Assembly (NCBI RefSeq): GCF_907165205.1
Contig: NC_058193.1
Location: forward strand, 6,882,001 to 6,946,000
Direction of reading: 5' to 3'
Origin: Coccinella septempunctata
Taxonomy: Eukaryota; Arthropoda; Insecta; Coleoptera; Coccinellidae
DNA length: 64,000 nucleotides
Below, piece after piece: positions 55,472-64,000 of this stretch. Both the position numbers and the translations under genes were made by a program. Under the pieces are notes generated by a model, which did not search any database, was not told the DNA's origin, and saw only the letters and a list, made by a program, of their open reading frames with translations. How positions within the stretch are numbered: the first letter of the stretch is position 1; every line of letters starts with the position of its first letter.

Positions 55472-56660
55472 CTACATAAACTAATAAACCTCTTCCTTTG
55501 AAAAGTTTCAAGCTGCATGAGAATGAGAAAAAAAAATACTTATTATTTTTTTTCTCGAAAGTGTTGGAGAGTTGTTGAAATCATATTTTTGTGGGTATCT
55601 ACCAATAAGAAGACTACAATAGATATCAAAGCGACTTTACAACCGTAGGATGCTAGATTTTTTTGTTTCAATCGTTCATGCACAAACGTCGTATTTTATT
55701 TTTGTCAGGGAAAAATTGCTTTTACGGGCATAATACAAGAGTCTTAAATGACTTGCAATGAATCGTTCTCTTTTCAACACATATTTTCAAATTGAGAAAT
55801 TCTGAAAAGATCTAGTTGAAAAATGGAATAGTGGTTGCATGTTTTACCCTTTAAAAAAACACAACAAAATTGAAAAAATATTCATGGGGAACCTTTTTAT
55901 CGGTTAAACATGCCCACAAAATGCCATTCCTTCCAGGTTTTAATTTCTTCCATTTATTTGGGTCCTGAACATATTCAGCGAATGATGAAAAGAAAACGAA
56001 AGCTGAGTTATATTGAATTAGATACAATTATTTATTGAAAACATTCTTTTTAAATTCTGAAAAATCAAAGAACTTCATTTTTCTTTAAACCCCATAGGGT
56101 CCAAACGTATTCCCTGAGTTGCGAAGATATTACGAATATGAAATATTGAATGTATTATCATTATTCAATTCTTTAAAGGATTCCCTATAAATTTCTACCC
56201 TGTTACCCGGTGCCGAAACAAGGCTTGAAAAATACCCAGTTATAAAGATCTTTGATAACTTATTTTGCACAAACAATAAGCATAAATGATGGTATAATTA
56301 ATTGATTGATTCAGGAATGATATCTGAACTTTTCCTTTCTTCACATACGATTCGTACGAATACTTAATATAAATATGGAAATAAAATACTTTTTCAAGTA
56401 TTACACACTCCACCCCGAAATCAAGTTTCTGAATACTGATTGGAGAATTGAAAATGAAAATAATGTGCGAAATGTGAAAGAAGCCGCCCCAAAAACCCTA
56501 CAGTAGTCGGCCATATTTATCAAAGCGGAGCCGAAAACTTTGATAAGTTATAACAAAAATATCTCTTAAAAGTGGCCACTACAATGCGGACCGTATAGGC
56601 TGTCTGGGATATTTATGAGAAGAATGCGAATGCGGCACCTTTGATGGTTTTTTTTATTGC
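55472..56660. other. No gene recognised
   Basis: AT-rich. There is a 9-bp hairpin near 56518-56546 (TTATCAAAG and CTTTGATAA). No coding relic, TIR pair or exon seen. Confidence 0.45.
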
Positions 56661-56665
56661 CCCTG

Positions 56666-57130
56666 CAGTAGCGTAGCTAGGTAGTCAAGGGCCCTGGTGC
56701 AAAAAAAGGTGGGGCCCCCTAATAAATTAGTTTGTTTTTATCTAGTCGAAATATGAATACTTCAATGCAAAGCCACTTTATCATGATTTCTTGTATGAAC
56801 CCGACACGAGTGTCTTTCGTGAGAATAGTTCTACAATTATTGAGGAAAATACTTGAATGAATACCATTTTCCAAAATGACTCTTCTATACGAATTTCATC
56901 TTCAATTTCCTTATCAATAGTATAATTTTTTTTCCAACGTTCATACACAGCACATGCTTCCACATGTCCACTCGAAACTGTGTTCAATTCTTCCTGATAA
57001 ATGTTCCCAATCCCGAATGCCTGTACACCATAAACTTTTTCCATAACCAGCAGGGTTGACAATAGGCAGCGTCTAGTATTTTAGAATAACAGAGCCAATA
57101 CTGATGAACTAATTTACATTTAGGAGTTGA
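56666..57130 (-). pseudogene. hAT transposase fragment (DUF4371 type)
   Basis: The left boundary CAGTAGCGTAGCTAGG is a hAT-type end. The minus-strand frame 57062-56781 carries GHVEACAVYERWKKNYTID then EESFWKMVFIQVFSSIIVEL and FSRKTLVSGS. These match the start of the DUF4371 region of ZMYM1-like hAT transposases (H--C---W, then a W--vL-R-i--i-fLs-R---fRG pattern), although here the closing RG is replaced. No C-terminal domain or second TIR is present. It is a truncated relic. Confidence 0.55.
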
Positions 57131-57434
57131 AAAGTAGTATGATGGCCCCATAGCCCCCACATCAAGAATTTGACGTTTTTCATCCGAACTCCCTAGTTGT
57201 TCACATTTTCGAAAAATGATGATGTTGACAACACCCTCTCTTTTACCTATGGCATGCAGACATCGTCATCTGCACTATCCGCAGCGATGTTTTCATCGGA
57301 AAAACTATTCCAAATTTTCTTCATCACTATCAATATCAATAGAAATATTTGGGTCATACTACTTGTACTTGTAGAAGGCTCAATAAAAAATTTGTCGATT
57401 TTGAGTAATTTTTGTTTACTCCTTAAATATGATG

Positions 57435-57598
57435 CAAGGGCGGATTTAGGGGGGGGGTGGCACGGAGGCACTAAAGAAAAGAGTAGGGTTAAGGAAATGA
57501 ACTTGAAGTTCACTTGATCATTTCTCACAGTTACCGTTGATTTTTTGCTCGTCTGCCCGTTGTGCCTACCCCAAAAAAATATCCTGGATCCGCCCTTG
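57435..57598. mobile_element. 164-bp hAT-type MITE
   Basis: Ends CAAGGGCGGATTTAGG and CCTGGATCCGCCCTTG are an imperfect TIR. The flanks ATATGATG (57427-57434) and ATATAAAG (57599-57606) match at six of eight positions, a decayed TSD. A run of nine G's lies just inside the left end. Non-coding. Confidence 0.75.
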
Positions 57599-57609
57599 AT
57601 ATAAAGCGA

Positions 57610-58750
57610 AAAAATTCTTATATAATGACCAAACTGCTGGGAAAAAAAGATCTAAGGATCCAAAAAACCATTTCAGTAATTCCAAAATTTTAATCAATCT
57701 CTAAAACAAGAACTGATATTGAGCTTCATCAAAAATAGTAAATACCTGCTTATAACCAGAAAACACAAGCCTCGCACAACGATGGATTTTTCAGACTTAA
57801 AGCGATTGACAATGCTGCGGAAAAATGATGAAAAAATTATAAAAAACTTGCTGGGCTGAAAAAAAGCCAATAATGAGTAGAGTAATTTCAAAGCGCTTTT
57901 AGTAATTCCTTAACAAAAAGGAATACACAGCCCCGAAGCACCAAAGTAGCAGAATTTTTTGTAGAATTTGGAACTGTTCACGACGAGAGAGTTGAACAAA
58001 TAATTGATCAGCATAATATTTTTCTTCCGATTTTGAAGCTTAATTAACAAATTACAAATAACCAAATTGCCTTCTAAAGGCATGTAAATAGAAAATAAAT
58101 GTGCAGTTCAATCTGGGTTGGCAAGGGGAGAGCGGGCGGTAACGATGACAACAGATGTTTTTTATTTTACCCAGTAATACCAGAGGCAAAAATGTACCTG
58201 ATATGATAAGGCACAAGAGAACTGAAATCTCCGTAGCGTAGCAATTTTTAATGAATTCAATGTATGTGAATAAATTTCTAGTGAAATAATCAATTGAAAT
58301 AGATACTCATTATAATTTGTTCATATAATTGTAGACAGAAAAAAAATTAATTCAAAAAATTCTCTATGAAATGTTTTTAAAACATTTCAAACGGAATTTG
58401 CAGGTCAGCCCTCTTGGGGGCCTAATATACAATCCTTTAAAAATATCAGTGTGCTCAATAATTTTTATTCGACAAATAAATGGAAGTTTCGTAAAATTGG
58501 GAGTTTGCATCAATCAACCAACCACTTTTCATTACCTTTGAAATCTTTTCAATGTTTTGAAGTACCTACAATTGGGAACAATTATTTTTTGCTTTCATGA
58601 GAGAAAACAAATCTCCATCAAGATCGCGATTAACGCACGAATATTCGGACGCAGTTCACCCATCAAATAGTAAAAGTGGTAAAGGCAAGATGTTAAATAC
58701 CTGGTAAAAACATTATTATTTTTACTTTTTTGTATTTCAGTAAATATAAG
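57610..58750. other. No gene recognised
   Basis: AT-rich DNA with scattered short frames and no recognised motif. Confidence 0.45.
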
Positions 58751-58752
58751 TA

Positions 58753-59955
58753 GGGGAGACTGGGGAGGGTTGATACGTTTTTTGAAATTTTTATTTTGGA
58801 AAATGAATTATATGAAGAAACAGGACTTTTCTTATATTATATAATTCTTCAATTAATCGTTCAACAAAATAAATATAGAAGTCTCAAAACATATTCCGTA
58901 CAGAACGTTGAACACAAAAACATCCAAACTGTCTCAAGCCTCCCCACATATGGGAGGCTTGATACGATGTACTGGGAGGTATGAGACACAAATTGAAAAT
59001 ATAAGTTCCATTGGCATCACTTGCAAATGTCACAAATAAACATTTTTGTGCCTTTTATATAACACCGGCAAATTCTTAAGCGCGCCATTGCGAGCACACC
59101 TGACACTTGATCCAGAATTCGTTTGATCTAGAGAATGAAAATGAACCATTGCAATATATATAGGCTACATCTTCGCCCTCTCAGTCATATTCTTCAACTG
59201 TGTCATCCTCATTGTCCGAAATACCCCGGTCTACATACTTTTTCTTTTGTATACCTCTTTTGTTTGATTTTCTTGGTTCTTGTTCTGCCTCGGCTATGTA
59301 TGCTGCTGGATGTACTAGGATTATTTAGCTCAGTAGGTAGGTCAGCAATGATACTGGTTTGCTTTGGACCCATAGGTGTAGAAAAATCAGGAAATGGTCG
59401 GTTAGTCACTTCCGCACAGGAAAAGTCGGCCGCGTTAAATATATGGGGATTGTACGGATAAATTCCAGTTGTTAAAAATCCCCTTGATATTTTGGATGGT
59501 GAAAACGCCTTCATGTAGGCCTATCCAACTAGCTACGGAATATTTTTTGAAGATGATACATGTATCAAGCCTCCCCACGAGAAATGTCTCAAACCTCCCT
59601 GAAAGCAATTTTTAAAGTGATTTATATTTTCATCTTATACTCATATATTTTGAAAACCGAATAAAACTGTAAATTGAGTAGTTTCATGCATATTTCCCAG
59701 TGAAATGTTTGTTTATGCCGAAGAATTAATGCATCATCATCAAACCCTTAGGTAACTTGAGTAAAAACTTACAATTTCTCACCTCGAAACACTCTTTGTT
59801 GAATATTTCACAAACAAACCACTGTTAGCCTTACAGATTAACGTCACGCAATGCACTCTGCCAAAGAATCGTGTTCACTAGTATAATACTTTTGAAAACG
59901 GCTACAGACCGCGGATATAAGCCTGTATCAAGCCTCCCCATGTATCAATGCTCCC
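58753..59955 (-). mobile_element. Pogo-type element, internally deleted
   Basis: The left end GGGGAGACTGGGGAGGG and right end (reverse complement) GGGAGCATTGATACATGGGG are related TIRs, flanked by TA at 58751-58752 and 59956-59957. Copies of a motif like TATCAAGCCTCCCC occur at about 58934, 58957 (inverted), 59566, 59591 (weaker) and 59924. The last third of a transposase remains on the minus strand. Confidence 0.75.
59209..59514 (-). pseudogene. Pogo/Tigger transposase C-terminus
   Basis: The minus-strand frame has GFLTTGIYPYNPHIFNAADF then EVTNRP. This is the region just after the DDE catalytic domain in pogo-family transposases (AF--TGI-P-n---F---DF--s-vTdRp). A Ser/Thr-rich stretch and a basic segment (GRTRTKKIKQKRYTKEK) follow. 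DNA-binding and catalytic domains are deleted. The fragment lies between matching TIRs. Confidence 0.7.
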
Positions 59956-60335
59956 TAGATATTCAGTAGTTTGTCTTTGCAAGATTAAGTTGTATACTGT
60001 TTGTCATTCAATGAATATAATTTCTTTGATAATATTTTCAGTAGTTCTTCATTGAGATAGGGTTTTGCGGTCAATTTAGAAAACGGTCTTTATGGTTATG
60101 GCCCACCTGTCACATTGAGTTCAACATGGCTGACCTAGCTGATATTCTAAAATGGGTAGTCTGAAGCATTTCGCAATTATATTTATGAATTCGCAACAAA
60201 TTTCTTTTCGGTATAAAATAAACTTTTTGGAAGTGGCGTGAAGTCTTAAGTGGACGAGTTTCATAACAACCGGTCGGACAATCCAGAGATTACACGTACA
60301 AACCATGGAGATAGAATAGATTATTCAAAAAAGAC

Positions 60336-60533
60336 ATGCAGACAGACAAAAATTTCCAAAAGAGGTTACGTGCAAAAAAAAAACAGAAACCTCAGAAAAA
60401 GTTAAATAGTATTCTAAAATTACACACAGAAACTCCAATCTCATCAATCAGTGTAGATTCACCTGACTTAAATAAAATGGAAATTTACTTTAATGAAACA
60501 AATATGAGAAAGACAATAGCTTTTAAATAATTC
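60336..60533 (+). other. Lysine-rich 64-codon frame, status uncertain
   Basis: MQTDKNFQKRLRAKKKQKPQ starts a short basic frame that ends TAA at 60531-60533. There is no signal peptide, membrane segment or known domain. An upstream in-frame stop at 60312-60314 makes it self-contained. It could be a small real exon, a transposon remnant or chance in A-rich DNA. Confidence 0.2.
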
Positions 60534-60586
60534 ACCTACAAAGACTAATCTAAGCAAAACAAATTCAATACAATACAGTACAAATT

Positions 60587-60737
60587 ATATCTTATTAAAC
60601 TTATTTTTCATTTGTAGTTCTTGCAATGAAGACATAGGTCCAAGAGGAAATCGATGAACCGCTACAGAAGGCTTCATTCTTCCCGCCATGGGTACAACTT
60701 GAAGTGGAGATATTCCTGGAGTCATGGAACTGATACT
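60587..60737 (-). CDS. Candidate terminal exon of an unidentified host gene
   Basis: On the minus strand, a T-run followed by AG (ending at 60738) is a plausible acceptor. The frame then reads SISSMTPGISPLQVVPMAGR, MKPSVAVHRFPLGPMSSLQE and a short Lys/Asn tail, stopping at 60587-60589. The 49 codons have balanced composition, unlike the surrounding chance frames, and do not resemble any transposon protein I know. AAATAAG-type sequence just after the stop could serve for polyadenylation. Upstream exons would lie to the right, and I did not find one in the window. The gene identity is unknown. Confidence 0.4.
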
Positions 60738-60939
60738 CTAAAAAAAAATCGACCTTCGTTATTTGTTAACAACACTTCTGCATTCAAGTAAAGTTGCAGT
60801 ACAGTACATTTGGTGCTGGAAAGGTGTTCCGAGAATGGATTTAATAGATTTCGGTGGGTCCAATTTAAAAAAAATGGCGCCTGAAAGTAGTTTTTTGACA
60901 ATATCGCTTTTCCAATTCATTTAACGATAAAAATATAAT

Positions 60940-61680
60940 ACAGGGTGTTCATGACTAGTTTTCAAGGAGTGATTCCTTGTCAAAAAATAGGGTGGCTTTC
61001 TCATATAAACTTTTATATTTTGGGTCCCTTTGCTTAGCTACAGACCCTAAAGATGGAGCCCGAAAAGCAGGAAAACTGGCAGGAATGAAAAAAAGCAGAT
61101 TGCGAGAAGGCATTGAATAAATTTTGGTAGTATTCCTCTATGATTGCAAAGATTAGAAAAAGCCACACAAAAAACTTTTTTTCCATATTTATATTTTACA
61201 AATAAAATTTACTTTTGGATAGCTTGATCCATTCTTAACAAATAACAAATAAGGTCTCATGAAATTTCACATAAAATTCACGGTTCTCGAGGAAAAAGTA
61301 ATTTATTATCATGACTGCGTTTTAGTGGCAGGAATTATTTCCGAACTAGAACTTATCTAGTGAGAGGATGTCATTTTGTCCTGGCAACCGACTAGTATTG
61401 ATTAACATTGAATCAATTACAATTATTTTTTGATTCGTCTTACCATTGTTATGTTTGTGTAAGGACAACAATATTCGATATACAGGGTGTCCCGGATAAG
61501 ATGGGAAATATTTTAATGTGAGATAGAGAACACCTAGGGGAGCACGAAAAACTTCCATATGTAGTATCTAGGAGTTAAAGATTCTGATTAACAGGGTGTT
61601 CCAAATTTGAGCGGAATCACCGATTTATCCGAAATTCTATTTTTACGTATACATTTTTTTCAAATAAATATTTTTTCTTA
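60940..61680. other. Region with repeated TACAGGGTG motifs, no gene
   Basis: ATACAGGGTGTTC (about 60949), ATACAGGGTGTCC (about 61482) and ACAGGGTGTTCC (about 61591) resemble the tips of mariner-like elements. No transposase was found among them, so they are probably relic ends. Confidence 0.4.
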
Positions 61681-61699
61681 GATTTCAAAGTAAGCAAAG

Positions 61700-62340
61700 A
61701 CCGTGTGTTTTATGCTGTGCTAATGCATCAGGAACCCATAAGCTCAAGTTAGCAGTCATCGGAAAATCCAAAAATCCGAGGGCTTTTGAAAATGTAAAAA
61801 CACTGCCTGTTGATTATTATAATCAAAAGGCAGCTTGGATGGATAGAGTAATTTTTAAAAAGTGGTTTTTCGAAAAATTTATACCCCAAGTTAAAGATTA
61901 TTTGGATAATGCGCCATCGCATCCTGATGTTGAACAACTGAAGTCAGCAGATGGGAACATATTTGCAGCATATTTTCCTCCGAATGTAACATGTATTGCC
62001 TAACCAATGGACCAAGGCGTTATAGAGACGCGTCTTTTTCCTATAGAAAGGTTCTATAGGAAAGATCAAAGATTATAGAGTCTCTATAATCTTTGGGAAA
62101 GATCTTATGCTTCAACTGTTGGGAGAATGTGGCATTATGGAGTTTTGGAAACTTCTAAATTTCAAAGAAGCAATTTTGTATTTGTAGCTCGCGCTTGGAG
62201 TGAAGTGAAAGCGACTACAATTAAAAAAGCATTTTATAAAATAATGACTTTAGAAGATATATCAGATGCAGAAGGTACTGAAGACGATAATAATGACTTT
62301 GTTTATTGTTTATTGTTGTTAATCAGGACACATACAGGTA
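61700..62340 (+). pseudogene. Jerky/Tigger-like DDE transposase relic
   Basis: Plus-strand frame: CVLCCANASGTHKLKLAVIG, KSKNPRAFENVKTLPVDYYN and QKAAWMDRVIFKKWFFEKF. The second catalytic Asp block, LDNAPSHPD (about 61910), follows. Then come FPPNVTCIA, a stop in place of Gln, and PMDQGVIET with the third Asp (about 62015). An internal deletion lies before LDNAPSH, where the usual VLLLLDNAPSH is shortened. After a palindromic insert (62040-62094) the helical tail continues in another frame with AWSEVKATTIKKAFYKIM (about 62190-62245). The N-terminal CENP-B-like DNA-binding domains and the first Asp are missing. Family: pogo/Tigger, JRK-like branch. Confidence 0.8.
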
Positions 62341-62504
62341 ATTAAATACCCAAAAAATGGTCACAATTTAGATAAAAAAAAAAATAGAAGTACCTTAAAA
62401 AAAAAAAATTGCTGGAGAATTAAAATTACGTATTCAATATAAAAAGAAAAAACCACCACAACAGTATACATCATCTATGTGGGCCGAAAGTCAGAATACC
62501 GCGA

Positions 62505-64000
62505 TCAATGGTAAGATGTGATAAAATAACTCTTTAGCCTTGACTTGACCGAAATTGTGCTGAGAAAAAATGGGTCAATTACTTCTTTAAAGCTGTTACA
62601 TTGACTGAGCATTCTATGAACAGGAGAGTTCATAGCGCTATTGGTTTGTCTCTTCGGTATGTGAAAGATGTCAAATTGCCTAATCCTCTTTATTGGAGCG
62701 TAAATATTCAGTCTGGAGGTGATGAAGATACTTTCCAGGTCCCCATTTATCAATTTCCGAAGAAATATGATGTCACCAATACATCTGCGATCCTCAAGTT
62801 TGATCATATTAAAATATCGCAATCTTCTATTGTAATTTTCAGGATCCCCCCGACTCAAATTCATATTACACTTAAATCCTAAAAATCTCAAGAATCTACG
62901 TTGAACCTTTTCAAGACGATTAATATACACCAAATAACATGGATTCCATACAATAGATGCGAAGTTCAATTTATTGAAAACATAAGCAAAATAAAGACAG
63001 ATGATTGCTCTGCAGTTAGAGAAGCATCTACTCTGCCTCAGTATAAATCCTAACATTCTATTGCATGAAGTGACAACACAATCAACATGTATATCAAATT
63101 TCAACTTTGAGTCAAATGTTACTCCCAGATCCCTCACGTGTGATGACCGCTTCAAGATGACATCATGCAACATGTACTGGTATGAAAAGATATTTAAATT
63201 CCTAGTATAGGAAATTACCTGACATTTTGCTAGGTTCAAGTAGAGACCCCCTGTCTCACAAAAACGCATGAAAGCATTTAAATCATCCTGCAGAAACCGG
63301 CAGTCGTGCTCACCTCTGATTCGGAAGAATATTTTTAGATCGTCAGCAAAAAGTAAGATTTGACAGGTTTTAAAACAGTTTATTATGTTATTAATGTAAA
63401 TAACGAAGAGTAGGGGACCTAATTGGGAACCCTGAGGAACACCAGAAGTTGACATGAAATACCTGGATTTAAAACCTTCTATAGAAACGTACTGTGACCG
63501 ATTAAGTAAATATGATTCAAACCACCGAAGAAGCGAGCCGCAAACCCCAACCGCCAGCAGTCTGGAAAACAATTTTTGAGTACTTATCCTATCAAAGGCT
63601 TTGCTGAAATCAGTATATATGCAGTCCACCTGAATTCCACAATCAAGGTTCTCCTGCAAATACTCAACGAAAGATACCAAATTTGTTTCTATTGAGCGAC
63701 CCTTAACAAAACCGTGCTGTTCAGGAATGATCTGAGTTTTTACCAAATGAAACAAATGTGGATAAATCAATGTTTCGAAAATCCTCTCGAAGATACACAG
63801 CTTGCTAATTGGTCTGTAGTTCTCAATCTGATCTCTACTGCCGGATTTAAATATGGGGGTAATGGAGGCTACCTTCCATCGGTTCGGGAAAACTCCACTT
63901 TCCAGCGATTTGTTAAAAATGATTGTCAAAGGATACGATAATTGTACACTGCAAGCTTGAACAAAGCAACCAGGAATTAAATCCGGCCCTGAACCTTTCC
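62505..64000 (-). CDS. Non-LTR reverse transcriptase, uninterrupted frame, runs off the edge
   Basis: The minus-strand frame is open from the right edge (it begins before the window, GPDLIPGC near 63970) to a TGA at 62505-62507, so at least 497 codons without a stop. RT blocks in order are NYRPISKLCIFERIFETLIY, EQHGFVKGRSIETN, YTDFSKAFDRISTQ, SGVPQGSQLGPLLFVIYIN and LLFADDLKIFF (catalytic FADD, about 63345). Then come HVRDLGVTFDSKLKFDIHVD and FASIVWNPCYLVYINRLEKV. The endonuclease should lie to the right of the window. An open frame of this length suggests a recently active copy, unlike every other RT in the window. It belongs to the CR1/Jockey group. The 3' UTR meets a jerky-like relic near 62500. 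Confidence 0.9.
   Translation of the reverse strand, partial: KGSGPDLIPGCFVQACSVQLSYPLTIIFNKSLESGVFPNRWKVASITPIFKSGSRDQIENYRPISKLCIFERIFETLIYPHLFHLVKTQIIPEQHGFVKGRSIETNLVSFVEYLQENLDCGIQVDCIYTDFSKAFDRISTQKLFSRLLAVGVCGSLLRWFESYLLNRSQYVSIEGFKSRYFMSTSGVPQGSQLGPLLFVIYINNIINCFKTCQILLFADDLKIFFRIRGEHDCRFLQDDLNAFMRFCETGGLYLNLAKCQVISYTRNLNIFSYQYMLHDVILKRSSHVRDLGVTFDSKLKFDIHVDCVVTSCNRMLGFILRQSRCFSNCRAIICLYFAYVFNKLNFASIVWNPCYLVYINRLEKVQRRFLRFLGFKCNMNLSRGDPENYNRRLRYFNMIKLEDRRCIGDIIFLRKLINGDLESIFITSRLNIYAPIKRIRQFDIFHIPKRQTNSAMNSPVHRMLSQCNSFKEVIDPFFLSTISVKSRLKSYFITSYH

Noticed and set aside
60121..60306. 61-codon minus-strand frame
   Set aside because: No splice sites or motif; composition like nearby chance frames.

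Overview
The window is nuclear DNA of an insect. The evidence is an intron-containing CELF/Bruno RNA-binding protein gene, AT-rich spacer, and a transposon set typical of arthropods: BEL/Pao, R4, Jockey and CR1-like non-LTR elements, Tc1, a DD41D mariner, hAT, pogo/Tigger, a P-like element and possibly Penelope. A beetle is plausible but I cannot prove it. No rRNA, tRNA, CRISPR array or bacterial-type operon was seen.

Host gene (about 2.7-16.6 kb, + strand). Two exons of a CELF1/2-class gene lie at 2707-3387 (RRM2 plus linker) and 15382-15653 (RRM3, stop codon). They join in phase across a 12-kb intron. The exon or exons for RRM1 lie left of the window. The intron holds a truncated non-LTR tail, a 3.4-kb element with GC-rich terminal inverted repeats (TIRs), a 158-bp hAT MITE, and a degenerate non-LTR element (8.43-14.15 kb). 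That element has itself been hit by a 1,072-bp element and by an almost intact Tc1 element.

16.6-27.7 kb: gene-free sequence, a fold-back MITE, an R4-like retrotransposon whose reverse transcriptase core is deleted (22.0-25.1 kb), and the gag-protease part of a BEL/Pao element.

27.7-42.9 kb: a nest of transposons. The BEL/Pao element is split by a hAT element of 15,174 bp with a perfect 8-bp target-site duplication (TSD). The hAT transposase gene is split by a CR1-like non-LTR element. That element is in turn split by a Jockey element (12-bp TSD), a DD41D mariner-like element with ~690-bp TIRs, and one of two ~1.58-kb elements of an unrecognised family. Removing the Jockey insertion restores the host element's reading frame, and removing the mariner restores it to within one base, so the order of insertion can be read directly.

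43.0-46.1 kb: the BEL LTR, then a P-element-like transposase relic with an internal 226-bp tandem duplication.

46.1-55.5 kb: a non-LTR element runs into a giant near-perfect palindrome with arms of 3,654 bp (47667-51320 and 51534-55187). A third, direct partial copy follows at 55188-55471. This forward-inverted-forward layout looks like template switching, or possibly an assembly artefact.

55.5-64 kb: hAT and pogo remnants, a candidate terminal exon of another gene on the minus strand (60587-60737), a jerky/Tigger transposase relic, and an uninterrupted reverse transcriptase reading frame that runs off the right edge.

Apart from the CELF gene and the candidate exon, nearly all coding potential is from mobile elements. 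Most of these copies are broken.
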